64,000 nt of DNA from Lasiosphaeris hirsuta (GCA_030549175.1 JAUKUA010000001.1:7936001-8000000); one strand, 5' to 3'; numbered from the stretch's first letter, positions 53,662 through 64,000 are shown. The notes: a model not told the origin generated them from the sequence alone. Translations and numbers: made by a program.

Positions 53662-54573
53662 ATGACTCCGCCAACACCACCAACACCACCAATACTCCAC
53701 CTCTTCGCCCATCTCCCCTCGGAGCTCCGCGTCGAAATATGGCGTGTAGCATCGACACCTTCGGCAACATCCAATTCCGATCGAGCCGTCTGCATTCTTC
53801 CCAACGTCTCTTATACTGGACCTACTCCCCGCCTTGTTTTCGAAAGCGGCAACGCCGCGATGCTCTCCACCTCCCACGAAGCCCGAAAAATCGCCCGGGA
53901 AACGGCTATCATACGGCCCTACAACCCCAAGACGGACATGCTTTACATCCCAGTGTCCAAGTTCAACAGCCATCATATCAATTTGTCCACCATGGCTGGT
54001 ACCTGGCACGGCTTTGATTGGCTGCACGAGGTCCGGCATATCGGGATTGCGCCGCCAGACAGATACGTCTTGCATACGCTGGCGTATGGGCTCTCGAAGC
54101 TGTGCGCGCTGGAGACGGTGTCGATTGTGTATTTGCACCCTCCGGGCGTTCCGCCTGCCATGACGGCCACTGGGGGCAAACAAGGGGACATATTGCCAGC
54201 CTGGTATGGAGCCAGTGCGAGGTTGGTGGGTAGCTTCAAGATGCGCGATTCGAAAAAGAGACGGGAGGAGGGGGCGCGTCTGTCCGCGCAGTGGTGTGAC
54301 GAGCGGGAGCAAATGAAGCAGTTTTGCGGGGGAGTTTCTGGGTTGAAGTGGGGAGGACTGGAAGAGTCCTGTTGGTTCTGGCCCGAGATTGAGCCCAGTG
54401 AGGATGCAAACGAGAGGAAGAAGAGGGTTAGAGAGCAGTTGGAGGATCTAGAATACGCCTTGAACAGGCATCATCTCGGCGGACCTCATTGGAGGACGCG
54501 TTGTTGGGACCGTCACCGGAGCTGGCTGAAGCTGGCGTATGAGACTAGGTGTCTTCAGGGTAAACAAGCCTGA
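53662..54573 (+). CDS. 2EXR-domain protein
   Basis: Intron-less, 303 aa from the ATG in CACCATGACTCC; upstream codons of the same frame cross the C tract and lack a plausible start. After a short Pro/Thr repeat comes LHLFAHLPSELRVEIWRVAS, the opening of the fungal 2EXR domain, with LVFESGNAAMLSTSHEARKIARET as the next conserved block and WLHEVRHIGI later. The family is large in Pezizomycotina and of unknown molecular function; it is often found near HET genes. Here it is divergently transcribed from the HET gene with ~450 bp between starts, which may be a shared promoter. Confidence 0.8.
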   Translation: MTPPTPPTPPILHLFAHLPSELRVEIWRVASTPSATSNSDRAVCILPNVSYTGPTPRLVFESGNAAMLSTSHEARKIARETAIIRPYNPKTDMLYIPVSKFNSHHINLSTMAGTWHGFDWLHEVRHIGIAPPDRYVLHTLAYGLSKLCALETVSIVYLHPPGVPPAMTATGGKQGDILPAWYGASARLVGSFKMRDSKKRREEGARLSAQWCDEREQMKQFCGGVSGLKWGGLEESCWFWPEIEPSEDANERKKRVREQLEDLEYALNRHHLGGPHWRTRCWDRHRSWLKLAYETRCLQGKQA

Positions 54574-55177
54574 GCAAGCCTGCCAGTAAGCAAAGATAGT
54601 TCCCCAATTATGAGCAATGTCACGCGGGCCAAGCGCGGCACAACAATGAACCCAGCGCTTCGGAGTAAATCATGGCAATCAATAGCAGAAACAAAAAGCA
54701 AAGCTTTTAAACCCGTTGTCTACTGTCTTATTGGCAAAACAGGGGGAGAGAGGCGTCAGTCAAACCTCAGGTTTAGAGATATGTAAGGCACAACACTTTG
54801 GACAGCGTGGGCAGATAACAATTATCCATTTTCTATACCAGGCAATTTCTATCAGACAAGGCTTGAGGCTATGATGCCATGAATCCGGTGAAAGCCATTT
54901 CAGACCTCTCTAGTACATGCGCCAACTCCAGCATCTTCAACTGCGACCAGATTTTTCTCAAGTGCAGAGGCTACGGTAATGCCTTTCCAGTCCATGACTT
55001 GTTGACTCATTCTTACTCGCTCGAACAGTTGATTGCTCTCACGATGCACAATCTCGCCCATATTCAGGCCCCCGTCTCTAGTCGGCTGGTCCTCCCCGCC
55101 CTGCGCCCTCCTGCTCAAAGGCACAGAGTCAAGCCCTACCAAGGCCCGCAGCAGGAGTACCGCAACATCAACGCCTA

Positions 55178-55330
55178 CAACAACAACAATAACAATAACA
55201 ACAATAACAATAACAACAATAACAATAACAACAATAACAATAACAACAATAACAATAACAACAATAACAATAACAACAATAACAATAACAACAATAACAA
55301 TAACAACAATAACAATAACAGCAATAACCA
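55178..55330. repeat. 15-bp minisatellite (AAC/AAT)
   Basis: About ten copies of AACAACAATAACAAT, almost perfect. In the plus frame it would encode a run of ~50 asparagines. Confidence 0.9.
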
Positions 55331-56549
55331 AGGCGTCATTTTGAAATCCTGCCGGGATCTAGGCGGAACTGGCAGCGAGGAATGTGCGCGCTATTTGCAG
55401 GTCGTCTTGATGCGTGGAAGCAAGGCGATTTGGAGCCTGCGTTTTGCCACAAGAAAATGTTTCTCCGCCAGCTTCTTGTGTGCGAGGGGACACGCGCAAA
55501 AGCGGCATGTGAAGAGACTAGCGCATTTGCCGCCTACAAAAACTCTGCCACTGTTGTCTTTTCCATCAAAAAATGGCAATTTGAAAATGATAAACAAGAG
55601 CATCCCATTAAGCTCTGAGCTACCATGGCGGGCGGACATTCTCCCACCGTTCCAATGCGATTTGCGAGATCTCGGTGACCTCTTTCTGCCAGTATATAAG
55701 GCCAAAGACAAGCCAGCGAGGGGTTGAGGAGAAAACAACATTTTTACCTCCACACATTGATAACTAAATTAATACCACTCCAGAATTACTATCTCACCAT
55801 GCCCTTCTGTGTCTTCTACACTGTATCAATTTAATTGGATGTGATCTAATCACGGATATTTTACCTAAGGCAGTGGAGTAGAGACTTGGAGTCTGAGACT
55901 GTCGTCCTACCGATTGCCCAATATCCTGCTGGCCGCCCTAGGTAGAGCTTATCTGTCTCGACAATTACGGGAGTGCCGCCGACTAAGTGCTGTCGTCTTA
56001 GGGATTCTACCTCGCGGGTACGGTCGCCTACTGCCTGTGAAGATGGCCCACTGGATTTCTCGTCTGAACACTCATTCACTGACCTGTCTCTGACCAGTAA
56101 AATTGACCGCGAATACCCACTTCATACTCATTGGCTGTCTTGACCTTCTCCAGCGGCTGCCTTTCCAACAAGCGTTTGAGCAGCAATCGACCATTGCGTC
56201 AATATACCTCCTCTCCATTAAAACATCACTTTCTCCTTCTCAAAGTAGTATAACATCTTCCATTTTCCCATCCAGCATGACACAACCATCTTCCTTCCTT
56301 CCGCCTCGCGGTAGGTAATGCTACTGTTGACTATACCACGGGATCTTTTACTAACATTCCATGCCTTCCCACACTTAGGATGCCACACGATTCTTTCGAC
56401 GATGCCACATCTTCTTTCCTTCTCACGGTACGTAATCTTACTACTAGCAACACAAATCTTTTCGTTCACGGTGCTCACCTTCCCTCAAAAAAAAAAAAAA
56501 AAAAAAAAAATTTCACGTTTTTCTAGTGAGGATACCATAATTTTCAATT

Positions 56550-57040
56550 GGCGGCGCCGCACCTTCCTTCCTACTTACGGCGCTAGTGTAATACCCTCCT
56601 TCCTCTTCACAGCGCCGCAATTTTTATCGACAGCGCTACAGCTTCCTTTCATTCTCCTCACGGCACAAAAATTCACCGCTGACGACGCCACATTCTAGAA
56701 TTGTCAATACCACACTCCCTCCGAGTTATTGCCGAGTCGCCAACACCTCCAATCGCCGAGACTCGACACCCCCATCGTCGAGACTCGACATTATAACTCC
56801 CAATTGTATCAACATTTACGTCAACACTTTTTTTACGACTACCGGTACTAAATATTTCGACTAACTATATTACACCTATATTACACCGTCCTCCGTATAT
56901 ACAGCGCGACGTTTTTAGACCTTCCTGCCATTGACGACGCGATATTTTCCTTCTTTCACTTTCATAGCGCCGTATTTTTCCGCCGAGGGCGCTATATTTT
57001 CAGATTGTCGACACCACACCTCGCAATCGTCGACACTAGA
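56550..57040. repeat. AGCGCC-box field upstream of the 504-aa gene
   Basis: AGCGCCGCAATTTTT (~56611), CAGCGCTACAG (~56631), CAGCGCGACGTTTTT (~56902), AGCGCCGTATTTTTC (~56964) and GGGCGCTATATTTTC (~56988). Spacing is irregular and the sequence between is AT-rich. Confidence 0.5.
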
Positions 57041-57097
57041 CGTCGACGCAACACATTCCACTGACAATTTACATTTCTCGGTTGACGATACCACACA

Positions 57098-58612
57098 ATG
57101 TCTCCGCGAACACGTGCTTTGTCCGCCCAGGCCGAGCGGGAGAACCGGGACGAGGAAACTAGCATCGAGGTTCAGATCTTGTTAACCTGGTATAAATTGA
57201 GATACGGTCGGATGTGGGAGGTGAGCAATCTCATGGGCCGTCCCTCTACAATGAGCGCTGAGCCCTTCATGCGCATGATCCGCGCTGCTTGGCTCTGTGG
57301 CCAGGCCAATCCCGAACTGAGACACAAAATGATGTTTCTGAGGGAGTTGTTCGAGCCCTACCTCAAGAAGAGCGACCCTGTTCCTGGCGCCAAAAGGAAA
57401 CTCGTCTTTTTCTCAGTCAAAAGCGGAACACTGAAGGCGAGTGTTACCTCACGTCGGCCTATAAGAATCAAGGTCGTCAACCGCCGCATTCAAGCCGTCA
57501 TAGATGAGGAGAGCCCGCGCCGGCCCTTAAGATGCCATCCAGCGCTACCGATGCCCGCGCCACCGATGTCGAAGGTTGCGCTGCCGGTGCCCATAAGAGC
57601 CGAGTTGTTGGGACCCCCAGGTCCCCAGCCCGTCCCCCAGGCCCCCGACCTGGCGCAGGTCGCAGCGGAGAAAGAGCGCCGCCAGGCGGAAAGAGCTGCA
57701 GCCCGCGAGCCGACCGCTCCCGTGCCGACTGCTCCCGCCGCCCCCGCCACTACTGCGCCAGCAGTTCGCCGGGGCAGCCTACCCGCCAGGCCCAAGAGAC
57801 CCGTGGATGAAGTGCCAGCCTCCTCACCGCCGCCCAAGACCTTCCGACCCGCTGCCCCCCTGCCCGGGATTCCTCTGGTTGCCGCCCCCGTGGCCAACAG
57901 CCTCCTGTTTCCCGGACTCGCGGCTCCCAAACCCATCTTCTCGACCGAGAACATGGCGCCTGCTGTAGCCGAGCTCGAGCGCCGCGCGGCTGGGGGACCT
58001 GCCGCTATTGTGCCGACTACCCCTGTCTCGCCCGCTGTCACCGCCCCCGTGGCCAGCAAGCCTGCGCCTCCGACCGAGACCCCTGGACTCGCGAAGACGC
58101 TGCCCGCGGCACCCAAATCGGTGGCACCGGTCACCAACCCGCTGGCCGGTATGCCTGCGGCGTTGTCGCTTGTCGATCCTTCGCCTACCGCCTTGTCGCC
58201 AGCCCCCAAGTCACTTGCTCCTCCGTCGCCCGCGGCTTCGACGTCAGCTGCCTCGTCGCCAGCCGTCCCATCGCCCGCTGCCCAGTCGCCTACAGCTCCG
58301 TTGCCTATTGCTGCGTCGCCCCCTGCGTCGCCCGCTGCTGTGTCGCCCGCTGTGTCGCCTGCAGCCCAATCGACCGCCCCCGAGCCCGAGCCCAGTAAAG
58401 CGGGCATTATTGACCCCACACTCTCCGACGAGGACACCACCCCTCGGGCCACCCCGGCTAGGGCGCCGAAGCCCAGCTTTGCGGTCGTTTCGCGCAAGAG
58501 AAAGGCGGCCATTGTCCTCCAGGCCCCCCTTGGACCAAAGAAAGCTTCGGTCCTGCCTGCTGTCAAGAAGCGGAACGTGGCCACGGCCGAGATCATTATA
58601 GTCTCGGACTGA
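57098..58612 (+). CDS. 504-aa Pro/Ala-rich protein with helical N-terminal domain
   Basis: Intron-less frame from ATG 57098. Residues ~22-90 form a compact helical region with regularly placed aromatics (TWYKLRYGRMWEVSNLMG, FMRMIRAAWLCGQANPELRH, FLRELFEPYL) that could be a SANT-like or other helix-turn-helix DNA-binding unit; I am not sure. The remaining ~370 residues are Pro/Ala/Ser-rich, repetitive and probably disordered, ending with a basic nuclear-localisation candidate (SRKRKAA) and a short hydrophobic end (AEIIIVSD, which resembles a SUMO-interaction motif: hydrophobic core plus acidic). A long frame of such composition may also be maintained by composition alone, but the ordered N-terminus argues for a real gene. 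Function unknown. Confidence 0.5.
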   Translation: MSPRTRALSAQAERENRDEETSIEVQILLTWYKLRYGRMWEVSNLMGRPSTMSAEPFMRMIRAAWLCGQANPELRHKMMFLRELFEPYLKKSDPVPGAKRKLVFFSVKSGTLKASVTSRRPIRIKVVNRRIQAVIDEESPRRPLRCHPALPMPAPPMSKVALPVPIRAELLGPPGPQPVPQAPDLAQVAAEKERRQAERAAAREPTAPVPTAPAAPATTAPAVRRGSLPARPKRPVDEVPASSPPPKTFRPAAPLPGIPLVAAPVANSLLFPGLAAPKPIFSTENMAPAVAELERRAAGGPAAIVPTTPVSPAVTAPVASKPAPPTETPGLAKTLPAAPKSVAPVTNPLAGMPAALSLVDPSPTALSPAPKSLAPPSPAASTSAASSPAVPSPAAQSPTAPLPIAASPPASPAAVSPAVSPAAQSTAPEPEPSKAGIIDPTLSDEDTTPRATPARAPKPSFAVVSRKRKAAIVLQAPLGPKKASVLPAVKKRNVATAEIIIVSD

Positions 58613-59006
58613 AGAGTGGGGGTCGGGTTCGGGTTGAGGATTACTTGCCTGGGTGGTTTCGGGTGTGAGGTTCAAGTGGATGTGTGAGCATTGGGGTGGG
58701 GAACTGGAGTGTCGGAGCTTTTCTTTGCTGGATTGGATGTTGGAGTTAATGGCTTTGTGTAAGGATAATGGAATTCACGATACCCGCACGGTTTACACGC
58801 CTTTCCGCTGCTTGACCCCTGTGATGCCGTCTATTACATTGTAAACACTTTTATGCTAACGCGCCACACTCCGGATATTACATTTGTGATAACAAGTTAT
58901 TGGTGCTAACCCCATTCAACCTTTTCACGCCTCCAACCCCCCAACCCCCTGGCAGCCCCGCTCACCGCAGTCCAGCCATCAGAACCTATCTGTGCTTACA
59001 TCAAGG
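58613..59006. other. Intergenic, convergent 3' flanks
   Basis: Nothing recognised. Confidence 0.5.
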
Positions 59007-59743
59007 CTAGAGGCAGTTACACCCCGAGAGCCCGCTGGCGCAAGAACAAGTCTGACTACAGCACGCCCCAGGATTGACAAGCTCGCAAGGTTGACCAGCG
59101 GGGGTGCAGCCGGAGCCGGTGCACACGGTGGCGGTTTCGGTGACCGAGACAATGGAGCTCTAGTATATCCCACGTCAGTACCAAAACTCCAAGCTTTTGA
59201 TAATGCCAACCTACCACCTCGACAGATGCCGTCTCCGTAACCGTGATTGCCGGCACGAGGCTGAGGCGGCTACACGCCGACGATATGGCGCTGGCCGGGA
59301 ACGTGGTCAGCTCAGGGGGGATGACGACCCCATTGTCCCTCGGCGCCACGCGGGACACTAATGTGGCGGCCGATTGGCAGCCGGGGTCGCTTATCGTGAC
59401 TGTTGCGACAACGGTGACTAGACTATGAGGGCGGAAATAAGCTAGAGACGGGCGGGATGGAAGTGGGATGCGGAAGGAATATATATATATATATATATTG
59501 GTCGGGTGAGAGGGGCGGTGCAACGAACTTGGTCACCGTCTCGGAGAGGGTCACGGTCGCCGTCAGGGGGATGCCGAGGTACGCGCTGCAGAACTCGGTG
59601 GCGAGCGGGCCGAGATGCTTGAGGGCGCTGCGCGCTTTGCAGTTAGAGTCGCTTCTCTTGGCCAGGGACCCGGCCTGGTGGTGGTGGTGGCTGGCGAGGA
59701 CCGGGGTGATGGTGGCGAGCGCCAGCAGAATGGTTTTCCACAT
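59007..59743 (-). CDS. Secreted protein with cysteine-rich C-terminal module
   Basis: Three exons, 59743-59529, 59422-59215 and 59159-59007 (donors GTTCGT and GTAGGT; acceptors CTCATAG and TACTAG), phase-consistent, 191 aa. Residues 1-18 (MWKTILLALATITPVLAS) are a signal peptide, followed by a His run and a Lys-Arg at ~29-30. The middle is Val/Thr/Ser-rich with TATVTLSETVT-type beta-strand phrases. The last exon encodes C-x4-C-x6-C-x7-CC-x3-C-x-C-x6-C-x-C over residues 154-190, a pattern like small disulfide-knot domains of fungal secreted proteins and effectors. Extracellular; function unknown. Intron 1 carries an (AT) microsatellite. The second donor and third exon are needed to see the cysteine module; simple open-frame calls miss it. 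Confidence 0.7.
59480..59499. repeat. (AT)n microsatellite in an intron
   Basis: About ten AT units inside intron 1 of the secreted-protein gene. Confidence 0.8.
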
Positions 59744-60853
59744 GGTTTTTTTCTTGGCCTGATCTTGGAAAATGGTTTGGCCGTGGGAAAACCGATGGGA
59801 GAGTGATGGAGAACTTAAGAACAGAAAATTAGGGCCTGCTCTGGCAATTTGGTGGCGCGTCCATCTTTATTCGGGAACCTCCGATAATTGCTTCAGTCGT
59901 ACGCTAGCGGCCAGCAGCCGGTTCCTTTTGGCTTCATCGCACAAATCAGATGCCAAGCCAGGAGCAGATCGAGCGCCCCCAGGGACCGAGCGCTCTAGGG
60001 CTATCAGGGGTCTGGCTGTGGATGTGAGAGCGCTGATGACGCTCCGGATCTTGGAGAACGGCTTTCTCTTCAATACAACTTTTGCAGCATTGCAATCTTC
60101 CTGTATGTGTGTGAGCATCTCCCTGAAAGTGTCACGGCTAAGCTGCATTTGGTCAAGGTGTCTATTCCCGCTTGTTGCACAAAACGAGTTGTTTACTTGG
60201 ACTTTCGCAGTATCAAAAGTGTTTTCGTTCCAGTAATAGCGGGTGCTTGGGTGTTGGTCCGTGTAATGGAGAAAGAGGGAGAGAGATGAGCCGAGTGGCC
60301 CGGCAGTATCAACGTTTTCACGTGGATTTCCATTTGACTTTAGCTTTCTCCAAGGCGCAGACTTTACCCCCCCCCGTACGACTAATCTTTACATGTGAGC
60401 CTTTTAATAGCTAACCAAATCTGCAGTCCTGTCCAACTTTGCTGTACTCTAAGTTTTTTTTTCACTTTTTTTTCTTTTTTCTTTTTTTGGCCCGAAACGC
60501 CTGTCAGAAATTGACGACGGCGGTCGCGCAATCGTAAACTCCCAACAGGCGCCCTCATCGGGTAACCCCCGACAGCATAACTGCAAGATGGGCCAGGACA
60601 GCGCTGCTGCCGTTGACTTCTAGAAGGTTGAGCCATGACGATGAAGACAATTTCTCCTTGGAAAAAGCATGGCTCAAAAACAGCAGTATTATCGACGACT
60701 CCGCGCCACCAGCAGGAAATGATACATACGGTGGGAACCGTTTCAACACGCAGAGAAGTTGAACGTCAATTGCTAACTATATTCTCTAGCATGCTGTAGT
60801 GATGATAGGATGTCCAGCTTTACTCGTCATTCCGACTTGCGAGACGACAAGTG
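59744..60853. other. Intergenic
   Basis: 5' flank of the secreted-protein gene and 3' flank of the next. A T-rich block lies at 60450-60490. No gene is supported. Confidence 0.5.
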
Positions 60854-62641
60854 TTAGAAATAGTCCAGGTCATCCGAGTCATAGAAATCCTCGTCCTCAG
60901 TGGTCACATCCTCCTCCGAAGATGAAGACGATCCAACCGGCCACTTGTCTAAGCTCTTCCGCTGACCATCCGATACACGGAACCGGTCCTCGAAGGCTGC
61001 TCGAACCATCTTGCGGGTCCTGTACTTGAAGATTCTGGGGTGGGAGACGACAAACAGGGCGGCATTGTAAGCCGCGTTTCGGTCTCCGACGTCCCAGGAC
61101 TCTTGGACGAGAAAGAGATGGAGCAACCTGAAAGCCGAATCCCGTGCGAGCCCTTTCAACCCATCAACTTTGCTCCCATCCCATGCGTCATAGTCATCCT
61201 TTCCTCGTCTCATATCGCCCATGATCCCGCGCACATTGCCCCCCGCCAGAACGTTAATGGGGAGGGATGTGAGGGTTTTGCAAAGGACGCGGTAGTCGGG
61301 GAGGTTGGTTGGCATGCGACGGAAGAACTGCCGAAACCCTTTCTGCACGGCAACCTTGATATCTTCGGAAAACGGGGTACCCGCTGGGATGAGAAAGGGG
61401 AATGCATCGCCCTGCTTGCCCTTGGCATCTAGTTTTGGCTTCGCGGCATCCGCCACTCCAGGCTTCGCCGTCTCGATGCTCTGCTGTTTGCTGCTTTCCC
61501 ACCTCGTATACAACTCATCAGGCAACGCCGGGTTCTCGTCGCTAGGGACAACGAGCAGGCCCGGTCCGCCGGTGTAGCTGACCACCGCCCTGCGGCTGCC
61601 GCTGCGCTTCACCGCGGCGATGATATCAGCCAGGAGGCATGCCAATCGGCACAGGTCGCGCTGGTGGCCTTCTTCCCACTGGTTGATCGCATCCGTCATT
61701 TCCCGTAGCTGCACCTTGTCAAAGACGCCGTTGCGGTGATATCCGACAACCAGCTTCGGAGTCTGCGAGATCCAGAGCTGAGGGAACGTCTCGACCATAT
61801 CCACCTCGCGGCTGGCAGCTCGGGTCTTGATCTCAAGGGTTGACGACAAGTCTACCGCCCTACCGCCAGCTTCGACCGCTGTCCCCGCCGTGCTGCTGAC
61901 GGGAGCTTCGGATCTGGAGAGGGACAAGCCCCCCAAAGCCCCGGAAAGGCTATCGACCGAAGCTACGGGGCCCCGTCCGACGTACCCATCCGTCTCGTGG
62001 CGCACGATGCACTGCAAACCACCAAAGCTGTAGGCCACAATCCGGTGGTGGGACGAGCTTCCACGCTCTCTCTTGGTGTAGGCCTTCTCAAAGTTGCGCC
62101 CGTATCCCCTGAACCCCTGGATGAAGTCGGTCGCCTTGGCCTCCACCCGGGTGAATAGAGCGGTGTTGTCGCCGGCAATCTCGACGCGGATCTGGAAGGC
62201 GTCCTTGGAGGACGCCTGGACGAAGCGGAGGAGTTTGCGCATGTTATTCCTGTCCGTGACGAGGTCGATGTTCCGCATGTCGAAATCTGGTTTCTCGACG
62301 TACAGGGCGCGGAAGAGGGGCTCGAGTGGGAATCGAGGGCTGTTTGCCGCGTTTTGGTCGATGTATACCGTTCCCGAATCGGGTTGCAGCTTGGGAGGGG
62401 GACCCGATGGTGGGGACCAGCATGGTGGAGAGCCTTGGATCGGGGAGAGTTAGAGTAGGTAAAGGTAGATAAGCGGGATCAAACGAAGTAAGGCCTTACC
62501 GGGAACCGAGATGGTGGGCTTGGGTCTATCTAGCCAACTGTAAGAAGCGAGATGGCGGAGTTCAGTGATTTTGCTGGTAGAGCGGAGGCGATCGGTCAGG
62601 CCTGATCGAGAGATCTCGGTGATAGCTTGCTCAGACTCCAT
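60854..62641 (-). CDS. Conserved fungal protein of unknown function
   Basis: Exons 62641-62500 and 62433-60854 (donor GTAAGG, acceptor CCAAG; phase 1 preserved) give 573 aa. The N-terminus (ELRHLASYSWLDRPKPTISV, PGSPPCWSPPSGP, LEPLFRALYVEKPDFD, VTDRNNMRKLLRFV) matches a widespread Pezizomycotina family. Homologues are sometimes labelled geranylgeranyl pyrophosphate synthase in databases, but I see neither of the two aspartate-rich DDxxD motifs that such enzymes need, so I do not adopt that name. A Ser/Ala-rich insert follows (~185-220), and the C-terminus is very acidic (SSSSSEEDVTTEDEDFYDSDD). Cytosolic or nuclear by absence of signals. Confidence 0.75.
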
Positions 62642-63559
62642 GTTGAAGGTTTTTCTCAAGGTTTGTTGGATTGGGAGTACGACTCGAATGGTTTGTTAGG
62701 GTTGAGGGACAATGTGAGGGGGGCATGGCGGACGTGAATATATATACCTGTAATGTGCCGGCTGAGTCAGAGTGCCTGTAACTCAAAGTTTTGTAGCTTT
62801 TTTTTTCACAACGCCACACCCGTAGTGGTGGAGAGTTCCTTGCTGGGACTGGCGGAGTTTAAGGAAGAGATCGGTGTCGATTTTCAGAGGAAACAGTGGA
62901 AATATATCGCTTTGGGTTTTTGGGGCCTACGTAGTGAACCAAATCGGGCCGCAATGTGCGCACCGTGAGGGCTTCATGTCATGTCACACAAATCAGCGCC
63001 ACAGCATTACGGCAGTAGATGGAAGGCCTCGCTGCATAACATTGGAACCCAGACCTGGTCGACCGCTCATGGACACATTCAGGCGTGTTTTTCACCTCAA
63101 ACTCAGACCCCGCAGCCACTCTCGGGGTCTTTCTAATCATCGATCCGAGGCCCATCAACCGCCAGGCCTATCAGCATCCAGAAAACCTGTTGAGCCCGGT
63201 GCAAAACCTCCCCCACCAACCACTCCAGGGGTTGCTATAGCCTCAAATTGAGGCTTTCCAACAACCGAAAAGTCCCGTTGGGTTCGTCACTCTACCTCTT
63301 CCGGAAAATCACCGGGGCTTCTCAAAGTCATTCATTGGCTTAGAAGCTACTGCTGCCCCAGGACCAAATGACACACTGCATGAAGCAAAGTTAATATGTA
63401 GAGTCTCGGACCGCGCCGACTATGTACCCGTAGCATTGGGGAAAGTCAAGTATCAATTTCGGTTACCTATCCTGTCTGTAGAGGTGGTAATTCCTCGTAT
63501 CAACGGGTCGTCCCCCTATCCCACGAGAAGAGATGGGATCTACGTCACAGGCACAACGC
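62642..63559. other. Intergenic
   Basis: Promoter of the 573-aa gene and 3' flank of the edge gene; nothing else recognised. Confidence 0.5.
62737..62748 (-). promoter_or_regulatory. TATA box of the 573-aa protein gene
   Basis: GGTATATATATTC on the minus strand, ~95 bp upstream of the ATG at 62641. Confidence 0.45.
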
Positions 63560-64000
63560 CTAGTCGCCGCTGCCGGGGCCTCCCAAAGAGGCCAGACGCT
63601 CCCTAATTGTCCCAAGTCCGCTTCCTGACCAACCCTCCTCCACCTTGACCCCGTCAGTGACCTGCGTCCACGAATCAGTCCTCCAGATAAACGCCGTCCA
63701 GCCGCCCGCCGTCATGCTCTGCATAACATCGTCTCTACACCAGAACGACGCGGTTCGTGCAGCCTCGACGTAGGTCATGGTGGTGAAAAAATGCAGACAG
63801 TCATCCTTGACGTTTCCATCCCGCAGCATCGACCACAGCTTGTCGCCAGGGGGAGCTTTGCCCTCAGAGGACTTCCAGAACAGCAGAATAAAGTGCGGGA
63901 CGCGCAGCTTTATTTTTTGACAGTGGTGAACGAAACTGTGAACTCGTTGATATCGGCGGGGGGGACTAGGGCTCCCGGGGGCGCAATCAGCCCAAACGGC
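63560..64000 (-). CDS. 3' part of a gene running off the right edge
   Basis: The minus-strand frame is open from the window edge (64000) to TGA at 63560, 146 codons without a start, so the gene begins outside. The visible part reads HFILLFWKSSEGKAPPGDKL, then TTMTYVEAARTASFWCRDDV and TAFIWRTDSWTQVTDGV. No intron signal is needed. I do not recognise the family. Confidence 0.5.
   Translation of the reverse strand, partial: AVWADCAPGSPSPPRRYQRVHSFVHHCQKIKLRVPHFILLFWKSSEGKAPPGDKLWSMLRDGNVKDDCLHFFTTMTYVEAARTASFWCRDDVMQSMTAGGWTAFIWRTDSWTQVTDGVKVEEGWSGSGLGTIRERLASLGGPGSGD

Larger units (their letters stand above)
54574..57097. other. 2.5-kb gene-poor region with minisatellite and motif-rich AT stretch
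   Basis: Contains the 15-bp minisatellite at ~55178-55330, an A22 tract at ~56488-56510, and from 56550 to 57040 recurrent AGCGCCG/AGCGCT boxes followed by short T runs, plus two CGAGACTCGACA phrases. A frame covering the minisatellite (54879-55727) is open but judged non-coding. Confidence 0.45.

Noticed and set aside
54879..55727. 282-aa polyasparagine protein
   Set aside because: The frame is open mainly because the AAC/AAT minisatellite has no stops; the flanks have no domain, no codon bias and no splice logic.
60854..62641. Geranylgeranyl pyrophosphate synthase
   Set aside because: The name is attached to similar fungal proteins, but the DDxxD motifs are absent.

Overview
The window is nuclear DNA of a filamentous ascomycete (Pezizomycotina, most likely a Sordariomycete). 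The signs are short introns of about 50-100 bp with GTATGT/GTAAGT donors and CTAAC/CTGAC branch sites, a HET-domain gene, a 2EXR protein, Zn2Cys6 regulators, a PTH11/rhodopsin-type membrane protein, Fot1/pogo transposons, and CpA-to-TpA stop mutations that look like repeat-induced point mutation (RIP). Exon structures were assembled by hand from splice signals and reading phase, so every multi-exon model is a prediction.

Left part (0.8-27.2 kb), mostly ordinary euchromatin: a polyQ-tailed single-pass membrane protein (-), a small ankyrin family (two broken copies on -, one intact on + at 5.6 kb, a fourth at 26.6 kb), a putative mitochondrial protein (-), a Ser/Thr-rich single-pass membrane protein (+), an Atg14/UVRAG-type PI3-kinase complex subunit (+), an M3 thimet-type oligopeptidase (-), a short membrane protein (+), a GT1 glycosyltransferase (+) and a seven-helix rhodopsin-domain protein (+). 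Copies of one ~300 bp terminal-inverted-repeat MITE are scattered among them.

Middle part (27.5-46 kb), repeat-rich accessory DNA: arrays of short palindromic units at 27.6-27.9 and 39.2-39.4 kb, in opposite orientation, one ahead of a copia-like gag relic and the other ahead of a small Myb/SANT gene; a GPI-anchored chitin deacetylase; an intron-containing tRNA-Thr; a decayed trio (zinc-finger regulator, cytochrome P450, aryl-alcohol-type dehydrogenase); two small Myb/SANT genes in a field of GACGGT motifs; and a pogo-type transposon (43436-45288) inserted into an older pogo-type transposon (42265-45997).

Right part (47.2-64 kb): a Zn2Cys6 regulator (-), a secreted glyoxalase-fold protein (+), a HET-domain protein (-), a 2EXR protein (+), a 15-bp minisatellite, a 504-aa Pro/Ala-rich protein with a helical N-terminus (+), a secreted protein with a cysteine-rich tail (-), a conserved fungal protein of unknown function (-), and the 3' part of a gene running off the right edge (-).

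Themes across the window: long C tracts lying on the sense strand just upstream of start codons or inside introns; three probable GC-AG introns; five premature stops, all explained by CpA to TpA; and small DNA-binding-type genes sitting next to their own short-motif arrays. I saw no Starship captain, no polyketide or peptide synthase, no CRISPR and no rRNA.
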